From positions 1-51,547 of the forward strand of contig JAPOOC010000006.1 of NCBI GenBank assembly GCA_026713605.1: DNA of 51,547 nt, written 5' to 3'. The stretch's first letter is position 1. Each line of letters opens with the position of its first letter. Both the position numbers and the translations under genes were made by a program. Source of the DNA: Candidatus Kaiserbacteria bacterium. Its GTDB lineage: Bacteria > Patescibacteriota > Minisyncoccia > Phycocordibacterales > JABAAK01. Of this stretch, positions 10,033 to 20,296 are shown one piece after another. Below the pieces are notes generated by a model. It ran no database searches, was not told the origin of the DNA, and saw nothing but the letters and a program-made list of their open reading frames with translations.

Positions 10033-10605
10033 TCATCCTTTTGCTACACGCTCTGTGTATTCGCCGGTTGCGGTTTTGACGCGGATGCGATCACCTGCCT
10101 CTATGAAGAGGGGGGTGGTGATGGATGCGCCGGTTTCTACGGTTACTTTTTTGGTGCCGCCCTGTGTGGTGTTGCCACGAATAGATGGTGGTGCTTCGGT
10201 GACCGTGAGGTCAACCTTGATTGGTGGTTGTAAGGTGACGATGGTGTCGCCCTCTTGGAGTGCGGTGACTGTTGCGCCGGACGGTATGAGGTGTATGTTT
10301 TGTACGGTTTCGATGGGTATGGTTATCCGTTCTGACGGCGTATCTTTTGGGTGTATTACTGCCTCATCGTTGCGGGCGTAGACAAACTGGTACTCTCTCT
10401 TTTCGAGTATTACTTCCTCAATCTTGTCTGATGCATGGAGGGTTTTTGTGATTACCGCGCCGGTGCTGAGGTTTTTCATACGGACTTGGTTGGAACCCTT
10501 TTGACGACTTTTTTTAGAAAAAGTGGCTGCAATCACTTCGAGTATTGCACCGTCCATCTTGCAGTAGGTACCCGGCTGGATGTCTGTGTAGTCAAGGGGA
10601 GCCAT
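10033..10605 (-). CDS. efp: Translation elongation factor P
   Basis: DIQPGTYCKMDGAILEVIAATFSKKSRQKGSNQVRMKNLSTG... full three-domain length. Confidence 0.92.
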   Translation of the reverse strand: MAPLDYTDIQPGTYCKMDGAILEVIAATFSKKSRQKGSNQVRMKNLSTGAVITKTLHASDKIEEVILEKREYQFVYARNDEAVIHPKDTPSERITIPIETVQNIHLIPSGATVTALQEGDTIVTLQPPIKVDLTVTEAPPSIRGNTTQGGTKKVTVETGASITTPLFIEAGDRIRVKTATGEYTERVAKG

Positions 10606-10614
10606 ACGCTGTGT

Positions 10615-11676
10615 TTATTCGGTTTCTGTGAGCTTTGCGCACACTTCTTTCTCCAATTGTTTTGCTATCGGCTTGTTTTCCCGGAGGAAGGTGCGCGCTG
10701 CGTCATACCCTCTCCCGAGCTTGTGTTCGTTGTAGGAGTACGAGGCAGCCCTTTTTTCCACCAGATCGTATTTTTCTCCGAGAGCAAGGAGCTCGCCCTC
10801 GTGTGTGATGCCTTCGTTGTACATCAGGTCAAACTCGGCGGTACGGTACGGTGCGCCGACTTTGTTTTTCACCACCTTTACCCGTACCCTGCCACCCATT
10901 ACCTCGTCCCCCTTCTTGATTTGTTGGATGCGGCGCACATCCAGACGGACGGAGCTGTAGAACTTTAGTGCTTTGCCGCCTGGTGTCGTTTCTGGGTTGC
11001 CGAACATGACCCCGATTTGCATACGGATTTGATTGATGAAGATGACCACTGTTGACGAGCGGGAGACGATTGCTGTCAGTTTCCGTAGTGCCTGGCTCAT
11101 GAGTCGCGCCTGCCTACCGACATGGTGTTCGCCCATATCACCTTCTATTTCTGCTTTCGGGGTCAATGCCGCGACAGAATCAATCACGATGACATCCATC
11201 GTGTTTGTGCGCACGAGTGAGTCGACGATGTCCAGTGCTTGTTCGCCGGTGTCTGGTTGGGAGACCAGCAATTCGTCAAGTTGCACGCCGATCCGTTTAG
11301 CGTAGCTCGGGTCAAGTGCGTGTTCTGCATCTACGAATGCGCAAATACCGTCCTGCTTTTGTGCCTCAGCGACGATGTGTAATGCAAGGGTGGTTTTCCC
11401 GGATGACTCTGGTCCGAATATTTCAACAACTCTTCCGCGTGGCACTCCGCCGATGCCGATTGCGGTGTCCAGCCCAAGTGATCCCGTGGGGACTGTTTTT
11501 ACCTTTCTGTCGGGCTGTTCTCCCATACGCATAATGGATTCTTCACCGAATTTTGTTTTGATGTCTGTTAGCGCATTGTGGAGTGCGTTAGTGTCTTTTT
11601 TGTCGCCACTTTTTTTCTTTTTTGTCGCCACTTTCTTACTGGTTTTTTTAGTTGCTGTTTTTTTGAAGGGTGTCAT
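10615..11676 (-). CDS. recA: Recombinase RecA
   Basis: [13 protein letters not shown] Walker [51 protein letters not shown]. Confidence 0.98.
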   Translation of the reverse strand: MTPFKKTATKKTSKKVATKKKKSGDKKDTNALHNALTDIKTKFGEESIMRMGEQPDRKVKTVPTGSLGLDTAIGIGGVPRGRVVEIFGPESSGKTTLALHIVAEAQKQDGICAFVDAEHALDPSYAKRIGVQLDELLVSQPDTGEQALDIVDSLVRTNTMDVIVIDSVAALTPKAEIEGDMGEHHVGRQARLMSQALRKLTAIVSRSSTVVIFINQIRMQIGVMFGNPETTPGGKALKFYSSVRLDVRRIQQIKKGDEVMGGRVRVKVVKNKVGAPYRTAEFDLMYNEGITHEGELLALGEKYDLVEKRAASYSYNEHKLGRGYDAARTFLRENKPIAKQLEKEVCAKLTETE

Positions 11677-12004
11677 AGGGTTGTATGTAGAGGGGGAGGT
11701 GGATAATCTGCTCGCGTTTTTGTCGGTTGTGCGCGTACAGCTTCACTATAGTATACCCTGCTGGTAATACCAAATCTTTTTTGAAGAATCCTTTCTTGTC
11801 GGGGTACACTCTTTGGTCGTTGATGCTGAGATAGGTGCTGTTTTCCGTGAAGCCGTGGAGAGTGAATGCATGTGGGACATGCTGTTGTGGTTCTGGGGAT
11901 AGCACGGTCAATGTCGGACCGAACAAGAGTGGCTGTGCTCGGAGAAAGGTGTAGGCACCGACAATGAGGATGAGTAGGAGTGCGACTATGGTGCTTACCC
12001 GCAT
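11648..12004 (-). CDS. Hypothetical exported protein with Ig-like fold (glucodextranase B-like)
   Basis: N-terminal [22 protein letters not shown] then [35 protein letters not shown]; overlaps the recA 5' end. Confidence 0.6.
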   Translation of the reverse strand: MRVSTIVALLLILIVGAYTFLRAQPLLFGPTLTVLSPEPQQHVPHAFTLHGFTENSTYLSINDQRVYPDKKGFFKKDLVLPAGYTIVKLYAHNRQKREQIIHLPLYIQPYDTLQKNSN

Positions 12005-12007
12005 ACG

Positions 12008-14176
12008 CTATAGGTCGGTATTGCCGTAGGTGTCTGCTCCGCCGCCGATGTCGTCTGGATCGCTTTCTACTAGTATTTCACGAGGTTTTGAGCCGACCTG
12101 CGCTCCCACAATGCCGTTTTCTTCTAGCATATCAATCAGGCGGGCAGCGCGGGAGTAGCCAACCTTCAGTTTCCGTTGGAGGAGGGAGGTGGATGCTTTT
12201 TGCGCTTCTGTGACGATGCGGAGTGCTTCTGGGTAGAGCTCGTCCTCTTCATCGCCACCGCCGAAATCAGTGCTTCCCACAGATTCCTGCCCTTTTGTGA
12301 TGTCAATGATACCCTCAGCGAGACCATTATGTTTGAGGAGGTATTTTACTACCTTTTTTACCTCTGTTTCCGTTACGAACGCTGATTGCGCGCGAACTGG
12401 TTTTTTGTTTTCGGATGATGAGAATAGCAGGTCGCCCGCGCCGATAAGATTTTCTGCTCCTGTTGCGTCAAGGATGGTGCGGGAGTCAATGCTTGAGGCG
12501 ACTTGCAGGGCGATTCTTACCGGGATGTTCGCCTTTACAACACCGGTAATGATGTTGACAGACGGTCGTTGGGTTGAGATGATGAGGTGGATACCGACGG
12601 CACGACTCTTTTGGGCTATTCGGACGATGTTTGCTTCTATTTCTCGAGGGAAGCTCTGCATCAGGTCTGCCAACTCGTCAATAATCACCACCAGATAGGG
12701 CAGTCGATCCTCTTCGTTTGTAACGGTCTTATTATGCGCATTGATGTCCCGTGCTCGATGTGCCTCCAGTATTTCGTAGCGGCGTTCCATCTCTGAGACA
12801 ATCCATACGAGTGCCTGTAGCGCTTTTTTCGGTTCGGTGATTGGGTCTGTGTAAAGGTGCGGTATCCCTTTGTACGGGGTTAGTTCCACTCGTTTTGGAT
12901 CAATGAATATGAAGCGGAGGTCGCGTGGGCTGTAGTTGAAGAGGAGAGAGAGGATGAAATTGTGGATGAGGACACTTTTCCCGGAACCGGTGGTGCCGGC
13001 GACCAATATATGTGGCATTTTCTCTAAACTTTTCGCGAATATTGAACCATTGATGGTTTTTCCTATGACTAATCCCAAGGTGTTTTTCACCCGGGAAAAT
13101 TCTTTTGATTTGAGGAGTGTTTGGAGTCCGACCACTGCCCGGGTGGAGTTGGGTACCTCAATACCGATGAGCGATTGTCCCGGTATCGGTGCTTCAATGC
13201 GGACTGGGTGTGCGGCGAGTGCTAATTCAAGATTTTGCTGTAGTCCGGTGATGCGCGAGAGGCGGATACCTTCCGCTGGGCGTACTGAATAGCGGGTGAA
13301 TGACGGTCCGACGGTTACCTCCTCAACTTCCACGCGGATTTTAAAGTTTTGTAGGGTACGCTGTATGGCGAGTGCCTGCGCTTTTGTATTGTTTGCTGCT
13401 TGCCCTTTCCCTTTTTCGGTGTTGAGGAGTGATGCAGGTGGTGCAATGTAAGGCGGAATGTCTTCCTCCTCATCAGCAGGGTATTCTTCCTCTTCGTCCT
13501 CCTCCTCGTCATCACCCTCGTCCTCTTCATCATCAGCATATTCCTCTTCGTCATCATCCTCATCCTCATCTTCGTCGTCTTCCTCATCACCTTCATCATC
13601 CTCGTCATCATCATATTCCTCCTCATCCTCCTCGTCGTCCATATCAGCAAGGTCGTTTAGCCATTCCCAAATGGCGATTGGTGAGAAAATCTTTAGGATG
13701 TATAGTGCCGCAAGGAGTACGAGTGGCATCAGCACATACGAGAACACTCCCAGCACCTCTTGTAGTGTGACAAAAATAGTTGATCCGAGTGCGCCACCGG
13801 CAATTTCGTCTGCCCCTGCCGCAAAGAGGGCTGCTGTGGTGATGAGTATCAGTATGCTACCGAGGGTGAGTCGGAGATAGGCTACATGCTCTTCTGCGAG
13901 ACAGAGGTACACCCCGATGGTGGTGAGCAGGATGATGAGAATAATGAAGCTCCAGCCCAGCAGTGCGGGAGTGTTTCCAGTTGCCATAAACAGATATTCA
14001 CGGATCCATGTGCCGAATGAGCCGGCAGCATCAAAGATGACGAGGATGCAGAAGAGTGCCGCGAGCAGGCATGCGATTCCTGTGGAAATGGCGCGGAATC
14101 GTGGCGATGTATCAGCATACCACTCAGCAGGTCGTTGCAGTAAAGAGTCCTTTTCCTTTTTTTTCTTTCGTGCCAT
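12008..14176 (-). CDS. ftsK: DNA translocase FtsK/SpoIIIE
   Basis: N-terminal TMs, HILVAGTTGSGKSVLIHNFILSLL Walker A, VVIIDELADLM Walker B, C-terminal gamma wHTH (KASTSLLQRKLKVGYSRAARLIDMLEENGIVG). Confidence 0.97.
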   Translation of the reverse strand: MARKKKKEKDSLLQRPAEWYADTSPRFRAISTGIACLLAALFCILVIFDAAGSFGTWIREYLFMATGNTPALLGWSFIILIILLTTIGVYLCLAEEHVAYLRLTLGSILILITTAALFAAGADEIAGGALGSTIFVTLQEVLGVFSYVLMPLVLLAALYILKIFSPIAIWEWLNDLADMDDEEDEEEYDDDEDDEGDEEDDEDEDEDDDEEEYADDEEDEGDDEEEDEEEEYPADEEEDIPPYIAPPASLLNTEKGKGQAANNTKAQALAIQRTLQNFKIRVEVEEVTVGPSFTRYSVRPAEGIRLSRITGLQQNLELALAAHPVRIEAPIPGQSLIGIEVPNSTRAVVGLQTLLKSKEFSRVKNTLGLVIGKTINGSIFAKSLEKMPHILVAGTTGSGKSVLIHNFILSLLFNYSPRDLRFIFIDPKRVELTPYKGIPHLYTDPITEPKKALQALVWIVSEMERRYEILEAHRARDINAHNKTVTNEEDRLPYLVVIIDELADLMQSFPREIEANIVRIAQKSRAVGIHLIISTQRPSVNIITGVVKANIPVRIALQVASSIDSRTILDATGAENLIGAGDLLFSSSENKKPVRAQSAFVTETEVKKVVKYLLKHNGLAEGIIDITKGQESVGSTDFGGGDEEDELYPEALRIVTEAQKASTSLLQRKLKVGYSRAARLIDMLEENGIVGAQVGSKPREILVESDPDDIGGGADTYGNTDL

Positions 14177-14367
14177 AGGGGTTTTTGGTAGATCACACCG
14201 TGTTTACACTATTCAGTATTACATATTTTTTACTCCTTCTCTTTTTGTGTTTTACCGTGCTCAGTTTTCGGTTTTTGGTTTGCCTGCACCCATTTTTTTA
14301 GCATTGGTGGCGGTGTATTATGAAACGGATTGGACAGATTGTCTATGTCATTATCCACAACCATCTT

Positions 14368-14395
14368 TTGACAGGGGGATTCTGTCCTATACAAT
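14368..14395 (+). promoter_or_regulatory. Consensus-like sigma70 promoter TTGACA-16-TACAAT upstream of the large surface protein
   Basis: TTGACA 14368-14373 and TACAAT 14390-14395; about 100 nt to ATG 14499. Confidence 0.6.
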
Positions 14396-14498
14396 ACAAT
14401 CATCGTGCAGTGTTACACAGTGTTATGTGTTGTGTACCGCTCGTACGACACAGGAAATTATCAATTTTTTGTTAATTTAGTAAAATTCTTAATCGATT

Positions 14499-17400
14499 AT
14501 GAGTATTACAAATAAAGTAACCGTAGGGTTAGTTTCTCTTGCTTTCGTTTCTTCTCTTGTTGTCGTCAGTTCTGCAACTGCAGCAGATGACTCAGAGATA
14601 GCTGTTCTTCAGTCGCAGATTGCAAAGCTCCTTGAGCAAATCAAGGACTTGCAGTCCGGACAGACGAGCAGTAGCAGCAGTAGCAGCAGTTCTTCTGCTT
14701 CTACCGGAGGCGCTACAGCATGTTCACACACATGGACACGAAACCTTTCCACAGGATCTACTGGCGATGACGTCCGCCAGTTACAACGATTCCTCAATGG
14801 TAACCCTCAAACTCAGGTGGCTGTGTCGGGTGTTGGTTCTCCCGGCTATGAAACCACCTACTATGGACCTGCGACTGCTCGAGCAGTTAGCAAGTTCCAA
14901 GAGATGTATGCTGCACAGATCTTGACTCCGCTTGGCTTGACGAAGGGTACCGGTGGTTTTTACACCTCAACACGGACCCAATTGAATGAGTTGTGTCAAC
15001 GAGGCGGCGTATCAAATATTTCGGTCAACAGGTCCGGAATAAGATCAGCGACTGCACCTGCGGTTGTGCGGGTAACGGGTGACGCCCTTGCAGTAACGCC
15101 TGGAAATCCAATTAGTGATTCGTATGTTGTGCTCGGTGCACAACGAGCACCGTTCACCTCGGTTGTGTTGACCGCGGGGACTGATGATGTTCGCATAGAG
15201 AGTGTTCGTATCAGGCGATTTGGTCTCTCTTCATCTGACAACTTTGAAAGCATTGCCTTGGTAGATGCGAATGGTGTACAAGTTGGCTCCGCTCGTGGCC
15301 TGAATAGTCGCGATGAGGTCAGCTTGGGTAGCAACTTTGTTGTTCCGTCAAACCGTTCAGTAACGCTGGCGATTGTTGGTAATATGACCACCAATACTGA
15401 TGATTTCAGTTCAGGGTCTATTGCTGGTCTTGAAGTTGCTGAGGTGATTGCTGACACTCGGGTGCAAGGTGGGTTCCCGATTCGTGGTGCAGCACATGTT
15501 CTCTCAAACAGTGTTGACCTGCAGAAAGTGGTTATTGAGGTAGGTGGTGGTGGTGGCACCGTTGAGTTCAATGATGACACCGAAGTCGCTTCGGTGAGTA
15601 TTGACTTGAGCGCTACTTCAGTTGGTGGTGAATCCGCTGACGAGGAGGATGCGTACCTTCGGTCTATTATTCTTGAGCAGGTTGGAACTGCTGACGAGCG
15701 CGAAATCGGTGATCTCAAGGTCTATGTGGATGATGATAAAGTTGACCATGTGATCTCCGCTGACCGCGACCGCTTCATCATCAACTTTGGTGGTAAAGGT
15801 GTGTTGATTGAAGAGGGTAATGATGTAGAGATAGTGGTTGAAGCGAATACCGACCGTGGCTACAAGGAGACCATCCAGTTTGCTGTTGATGACCCGTCAG
15901 ATCTGTATATCCTTGGCGCAAGCTACGGGTATGGTCTGCCGGTCTGTTTTGCTGGTGACGATGGTTCCGGTACTGATGGTGTCGCTTGTGACGGCAAACA
16001 GACTGGTGATGAGGACTGGCAGGACACTGAAGGCAAAACCAAGACCGCGGTAGCAGAAATCTCTTCTGGAAAGGTTAGCAAAGGTGACCGATTGAAGACC
16101 TTTAAGGATGAGGTTACCTATGGTGACGATGTCATTCTTGGTGCGTACTCCGTTTCCTTTGAGGGTGAAGATGTGTTGATGGAAGACTTGACTTTCAAGG
16201 TTTCATTGAGCAGTTTCCCTTATACAGATACCGATAACAATGCGTGGAAGAGCGCAGAGGAGGAGACCATGCGATTTGATAGTGTACGGCTACGAGTAGA
16301 TGGTGAGAATGTTGCCTACGCTAATGACAGTATTGACTTTGACGAGCCGGGCTGTGAAAAGCGATATAGCACTGATGCGAATTGTGATAATACTGCCGAT
16401 GATGACGGTCGCGTGACTGTTGAATTTGGTGGTGGTTTCACGCTTGATGTTCGCAATGATCGTGAGGTTGTCTTTGAGATCGTTGCTGACCTTGATTCAG
16501 CATGGAGTCACTTTGAAGGCACCGGTGTTAAGTTCACCTTGACGGATGTTGATACTGCTGAGGGTGCGAGATCTGAGCGGGATTATCGTGCTGAAGGTGA
16601 ATACTTCGCCACTGAAAGAGAGTTTGAGGATGTGAAGATTATGGGTAATGTACTCTCCTTTGAGATCAACAATGACGGCATAGATGGTACTGAATTTGTC
16701 AAAGGTGCTGACAATGTTGTGTTTGGTACCTTTGAAGTTGATGCGAAGGATGTCATTGATGATGTTGAGGTGCGAGATCTCTATGTGAGCTTCCAGATTC
16801 CTGCAGATGATGGTACTAATGAAAAGGTTGGTGACCTGAGCCATTTGAACAGTTGTCGCATTCTTGACGAAGGTGGCGATGAAGTTGCGGACAGTCGTGG
16901 GGTAACGGGCAAGAAGGTTTCTAACGGTGACGCCTCTGATATTCTAAAATCTGATCAAGCGCGATTCCGATTTGACAACTATGTTGTTGAGGCGGGCGAT
17001 CGTGAGAAGTTGGACATTGTCTGTGATATCGACGACAGCGCATCTCCTGGTGACGAGTACCGAATTGTTGTTGATAATGGAAGCGCAGTGAGAGACCGCG
17101 TGAAGTATCGAATCGGTCGGGATGAGGATGAAAAGCTTCTTGATGGAGGCAATGATTCATCTCTTATTACCGTCGGTGATAGCGGTGTCCTCAAGATCTC
17201 AACGGATAATCCTGATGAGGATGAGACCGTTGTAGCAGTGGCAACTGGTAATAGTGGTGTTGATGATGTTGCTGTGCTTGAAATTGAGCTTGAAGCAGAG
17301 AAAGAGGATGTAGAGATCTTGGATGTCTACCTCGCTGCTGCCTTGGGTGTTGGAACGATTACAGAAGAAGAGTTGGAGAAGGTGTATGACCGCTTTACGC

Positions 17401-18269
17401 TCAAGCTCGGCAGCACGACTGCTGATGCGGATGACTATGCGGCGGACAAGACCTTTGCTAATGCTGATTACGCTAACTTGGCTTCCGATCTTGCCACCAC
17501 TCATGTGATTGCGTTTGAGGATGTGAATGAGTTCGTTCGTGATGGTGATGACAACACTGAGACTTTTGATCTAACGGTTGACTTCAACGGCATTGATGAC
17601 AATGACGGTGTTGCTGGTCAGTTCATTGAAGGATCTAAGTTGTATGTTGTGTGGGAAGGTGATGACAGTGGTTCGGTTAATATTACCGAACAAGCGATCA
17701 CCTCTGGCAACTTTACCATTGCGCGACCATTCCCAACCGTGCCGACGGTTTCAACGACTGAGACAGATCGTTCGTTGTCTGCAGGTTCGCAGAAGATTTA
17801 CGAGTTTACCGTGAATGCTGACGATGAGGGTGATGTGTATCTCGGCCAAGTTGCCCTTACTGTCGCGCTGGGTGGTTCACCTACCCTGACAGATCTTGAA
17901 ATTCACCGAGGAACCAGTAAAGGCAGTAGTCCCCGCGGTAAAAAAGCAAATGCGATTGCCGCAGGTACTCACGAAGTTGCGTTTGACACCCCTGAAAAGA
18001 TTGATGCTGGCAGTTCAAGGACATACTCGGTGTATGCCACTATAGAACTTCACGCTACGAATACTAATCAGAGCGTGAATACTAAGCTGGCTCTTGATCC
18101 TAAAGGCACACCTGCGCTTGGTCAAGTGTTTACAGCGAGTGTTGGTAACTTTGTCTGGTCGCCGAATACCCTTGATGAAGATGGAGCGACAGCTGCTTCC
18201 AATACTGACTGGTTTAACGGTTGGACAGTTCTTAAGGATTCTGACATCGATCAGTGGATACTTGATTAG
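14499..18269 (+). CDS. Large acidic secreted surface (S-layer-like) protein with coiled coil and peptidoglycan-binding-like domain
   Basis: Signal peptide ending ATAADD, coiled coil SEIAVLQSQIAKLLEQIKDLQSG, Ser-rich linker, VRQLQRFLNGNPQTQVAVSGVGSPGYETTYYGPATARAVSKFQE, then long Asp/Glu-rich beta repeats. Confidence 0.85.
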   Translation: MSITNKVTVGLVSLAFVSSLVVVSSATAADDSEIAVLQSQIAKLLEQIKDLQSGQTSSSSSSSSSSASTGGATACSHTWTRNLSTGSTGDDVRQLQRFLNGNPQTQVAVSGVGSPGYETTYYGPATARAVSKFQEMYAAQILTPLGLTKGTGGFYTSTRTQLNELCQRGGVSNISVNRSGIRSATAPAVVRVTGDALAVTPGNPISDSYVVLGAQRAPFTSVVLTAGTDDVRIESVRIRRFGLSSSDNFESIALVDANGVQVGSARGLNSRDEVSLGSNFVVPSNRSVTLAIVGNMTTNTDDFSSGSIAGLEVAEVIADTRVQGGFPIRGAAHVLSNSVDLQKVVIEVGGGGGTVEFNDDTEVASVSIDLSATSVGGESADEEDAYLRSIILEQVGTADEREIGDLKVYVDDDKVDHVISADRDRFIINFGGKGVLIEEGNDVEIVVEANTDRGYKETIQFAVDDPSDLYILGASYGYGLPVCFAGDDGSGTDGVACDGKQTGDEDWQDTEGKTKTAVAEISSGKVSKGDRLKTFKDEVTYGDDVILGAYSVSFEGEDVLMEDLTFKVSLSSFPYTDTDNNAWKSAEEETMRFDSVRLRVDGENVAYANDSIDFDEPGCEKRYSTDANCDNTADDDGRVTVEFGGGFTLDVRNDREVVFEIVADLDSAWSHFEGTGVKFTLTDVDTAEGARSERDYRAEGEYFATEREFEDVKIMGNVLSFEINNDGIDGTEFVKGADNVVFGTFEVDAKDVIDDVEVRDLYVSFQIPADDGTNEKVGDLSHLNSCRILDEGGDEVADSRGVTGKKVSNGDASDILKSDQARFRFDNYVVEAGDREKLDIVCDIDDSASPGDEYRIVVDNGSAVRDRVKYRIGRDEDEKLLDGGNDSSLITVGDSGVLKISTDNPDEDETVVAVATGNSGVDDVAVLEIELEAEKEDVEILDVYLAAALGVGTITEEELEKVYDRFTLKLGSTTADADDYAADKTFANADYANLASDLATTHVIAFEDVNEFVRDGDDNTETFDLTVDFNGIDDNDGVAGQFIEGSKLYVVWEGDDSGSVNITEQAITSGNFTIARPFPTVPTVSTTETDRSLSAGSQKIYEFTVNADDEGDVYLGQVALTVALGGSPTLTDLEIHRGTSKGSSPRGKKANAIAAGTHEVAFDTPEKIDAGSSRTYSVYATIELHATNTNQSVNTKLALDPKGTPALGQVFTASVGNFVWSPNTLDEDGATAASNTDWFNGWTVLKDSDIDQWILD

Positions 18270-18321
18270 TGACTTGATTCTGACTTGAGATTTGCCACTA
18301 CAATCTGTAACTGGCAAACCA

Positions 18322-18362
18322 AAACCAAAACCCGCCCCTCAAAAAAGGGCGGGTTTTGGTTT
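18322..18362 (+). terminator. Strong 16-bp terminator
   Basis: AAACCAAAACCCGCCC CTCAAAAAA GGGCGGGTTTTGGTTT. Confidence 0.9.
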
Positions 18363-18475
18363 GCTGTATAGATATGTTTTTTGGTGTGTATCCCGCAACT
18401 GCCTAATTTCACCCACCGACATAAATACAGTGATTGTCAAATGCAAGGTTATTCACATGGTATACTTAAGTGTCT

Positions 18476-18691
18476 ATGCCTGTTACTGTAGAAAATAAAA
18501 ATGAAAAAACCAGCACTGTTACGATTACAAACGGGCATCTTGAAGCATTGCAAGAGATAACAAATACTTTGGGTACAAAAGGTGAAGCACACACAATTGC
18601 TTTCCTTATAGAAATAATTCGTGACCAGAGATCAAAAGACATACGGATAAACAATGTACTCTATCGTCCAAGTGATGCGTTATTGAAGTGA
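18476..18691 (+). CDS. Small RHH-like protein, gene 1 of duplicated two-gene cassette (copy 1)
   Basis: STVTITNGHLEALQEITNTLGTKGEAHTIAFLIEIIRD; aligns with ORF 20697-20930; TGGTATACT 9 nt before ATG. Confidence 0.7.
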   Translation: MPVTVENKNEKTSTVTITNGHLEALQEITNTLGTKGEAHTIAFLIEIIRDQRSKDIRINNVLYRPSDALLK

Positions 18692-18693
18692 GT

Positions 18694-18933
18694 ATGAATG
18701 ACAGTTATTCAAAAGAAGAGGCGGATCGATCTTTTGTAAAGGAGGCAGATTTTACTGACAATGTGTTGAGTGTTTTACAGGAAAGCACGAGAGCTGAAGA
18801 GTGTATAGAAAGAATAGTCGGAAGATACATGAGGAGGAAATGGCATGTTTTACTTGCCGGACTTGTTATGACTGCTTTTACTATTTATGGTCTCATCACA
18901 TTCTTTATCAAAACATTTCTGCATACCCAGTGA
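18694..18933 (+). CDS. Small protein with C-terminal TM helix, gene 2 of cassette (copy 1)
   Basis: Starts 2 nt after the previous stop (or overlapping GTG at 18688); C-terminal HVLLAGLVMTAFTIYGLITFFI. Confidence 0.7.
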   Translation: MNDSYSKEEADRSFVKEADFTDNVLSVLQESTRAEECIERIVGRYMRRKWHVLLAGLVMTAFTIYGLITFFIKTFLHTQ

Positions 18934-18947
18934 TTTATTTTGTATGA

Positions 18948-19982
18948 TTAATCGCTTTCGACAGGGTCATGAACATGCACTTGAAATTCTTTGGATGACT
19001 GAATTGTTTCAAGAAATTTGCTTGGCAATCCCCTTCCTGTATTTATATACAAGTTAACTTCTTTTCTTTGTTTATCAAGTAAACTTGCTGAATCTGTAAT
19101 GAATATGCCGTGTATATACTTCATATTGTCTGAGCTGAATGAAAAGTCATAGGTGTACACATACCCATTTTCTTTTTTAATTTTTGTCTCTTCCCTTGAT
19201 ATCTGGTTGCCATTTCTTTGGGAATACAATAAATCTTCAATATTTTTATGAGAAAACCCTATTGCTCCGGTGCCCCAAAAAAGTGTTGTTAGGTCAATGA
19301 AAATAAAATTAAAACCTTTTTCATGTCCCTCTATCTTTTTCAATTGTTTTGTTTTATTCTTTAAAGCATTTGTTATTCTTAAGGCCTTTTTTTCATGCTC
19401 GACATCGCATGGTTGGCCGCTGCGTATTTGCATCTTTGAACAGTTGATGACCTGCAAGCCACTTTTTCCTCTTTGCGGGGCAACGCACTCCACCCTGTAT
19501 TTTTCATTGTTGTAGGTGAATTCAAAATCATACCCACTCTTTGGGTGTGTTACATTTTCGAATCGGTCACGCAAAAATAAATATGCCCAAACTTCAGATT
19601 GAAAAGATGTCCACTGCCTCCAGAACTCGTTAGGATCAGTGCATTTAATTAGTGCTTTTAGTTCCGAAGTGCCGCACCGCTCAATGTACTCTTCTACCTT
19701 TGGCATGACTTTTTTCTTAAATATATCAAAGTGTTTTCCTTTACCGTAGTACTCCTTGGCATACTCTTTATCTGTTGATATTTTTTCACACCTAGTTATA
19801 CGACCGTATTTATCAGCAATTGATTTTCTCCAGTTCTCACGATCACCTTTATGAAACTTCTTGTATACCCGCAAGAAATCATTTAATAGATTCTCGTGGG
19901 TATTTGCACCGCCTTCCTGCCGTATCTTGATAGATGCACCATCCTGGCGTTTTATTTTGGTTGTTTTTTTCTTTATATTCAT
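18948..19982 (-). CDS. Hypothetical protein, possible PD-(D/E)XK-type nuclease fold
   Basis: SEVWAYLFLRDRFENVTHPKSGYDFEFTYNNEKYRVECVAPQRGK resembles the E...D...E-x-P/K layout of divergent PD-(D/E)XK domains; CATACT 6 nt before ATG. Confidence 0.4.
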   Translation of the reverse strand: MNIKKKTTKIKRQDGASIKIRQEGGANTHENLLNDFLRVYKKFHKGDRENWRKSIADKYGRITRCEKISTDKEYAKEYYGKGKHFDIFKKKVMPKVEEYIERCGTSELKALIKCTDPNEFWRQWTSFQSEVWAYLFLRDRFENVTHPKSGYDFEFTYNNEKYRVECVAPQRGKSGLQVINCSKMQIRSGQPCDVEHEKKALRITNALKNKTKQLKKIEGHEKGFNFIFIDLTTLFWGTGAIGFSHKNIEDLLYSQRNGNQISREETKIKKENGYVYTYDFSFSSDNMKYIHGIFITDSASLLDKQRKEVNLYINTGRGLPSKFLETIQSSKEFQVHVHDPVESD

Positions 19983-20057
19983 ATTGTAAGTATGCCATAT
20001 TGCCAAGAACTACCCCCAAAAAAATATTTATTTTGATGGCATGGTATACTTACTTAT

Positions 20058-20219
20058 ATGACTGATAAAAGGTACCAAATAATAAGAAGGACTGACAACA
20101 GGGTTGTTGAAACCTTTGCCACAGAAAGGGAGGTGGTAGAGTATTTTTTGGATGAAGGGTTGGTGCATAAGGGTGAAAACTATATTTTGAAACGGCCGTT
20201 TGTGGTGAGTACTGGTTAG
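20058..20219 (+). CDS. 53-aa hypothetical protein (MTDKRYQIIRRTDNRVVETFATEREVVEYFLDEGLVHKGENYILKRPFVVSTG)
   Basis: TGGTATACT 7 nt before ATG; not in the ORF track because it is <60 aa. Confidence 0.55.
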   Translation: MTDKRYQIIRRTDNRVVETFATEREVVEYFLDEGLVHKGENYILKRPFVVSTG

Positions 20220-20296
20220 TGTTAAAAATCGAACCGTTGAAGGTTCTCCTCTGCGGAAAGGTTCAGGGGTATTTTTTTCTCTTGTACACTGAATGT

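Noticed and set aside
13429-13880. Plus-strand Ser/His/Pro-rich ORFs (13429-13770, 13458-13880)
   Set aside because: Antisense shadows of the GAG/GAC-rich acidic linker of ftsK; no ribosome-binding site or protein-like composition.
14351-14359. TTATCCACA as a replication origin DnaA box
   Set aside because: A single box with no cluster, no dnaA/dnaN nearby and no obvious skew switch here; more likely chance in the surface-gene promoter region.
20243-20280. CCTCTG...CAGGGG hairpin with T-run as a riboswitch for the DUF4325 gene
   Set aside because: Best explained as the terminator of the 53-aa ORF; the DUF4325 gene has its own -10 (TACACT) right before its ATG.
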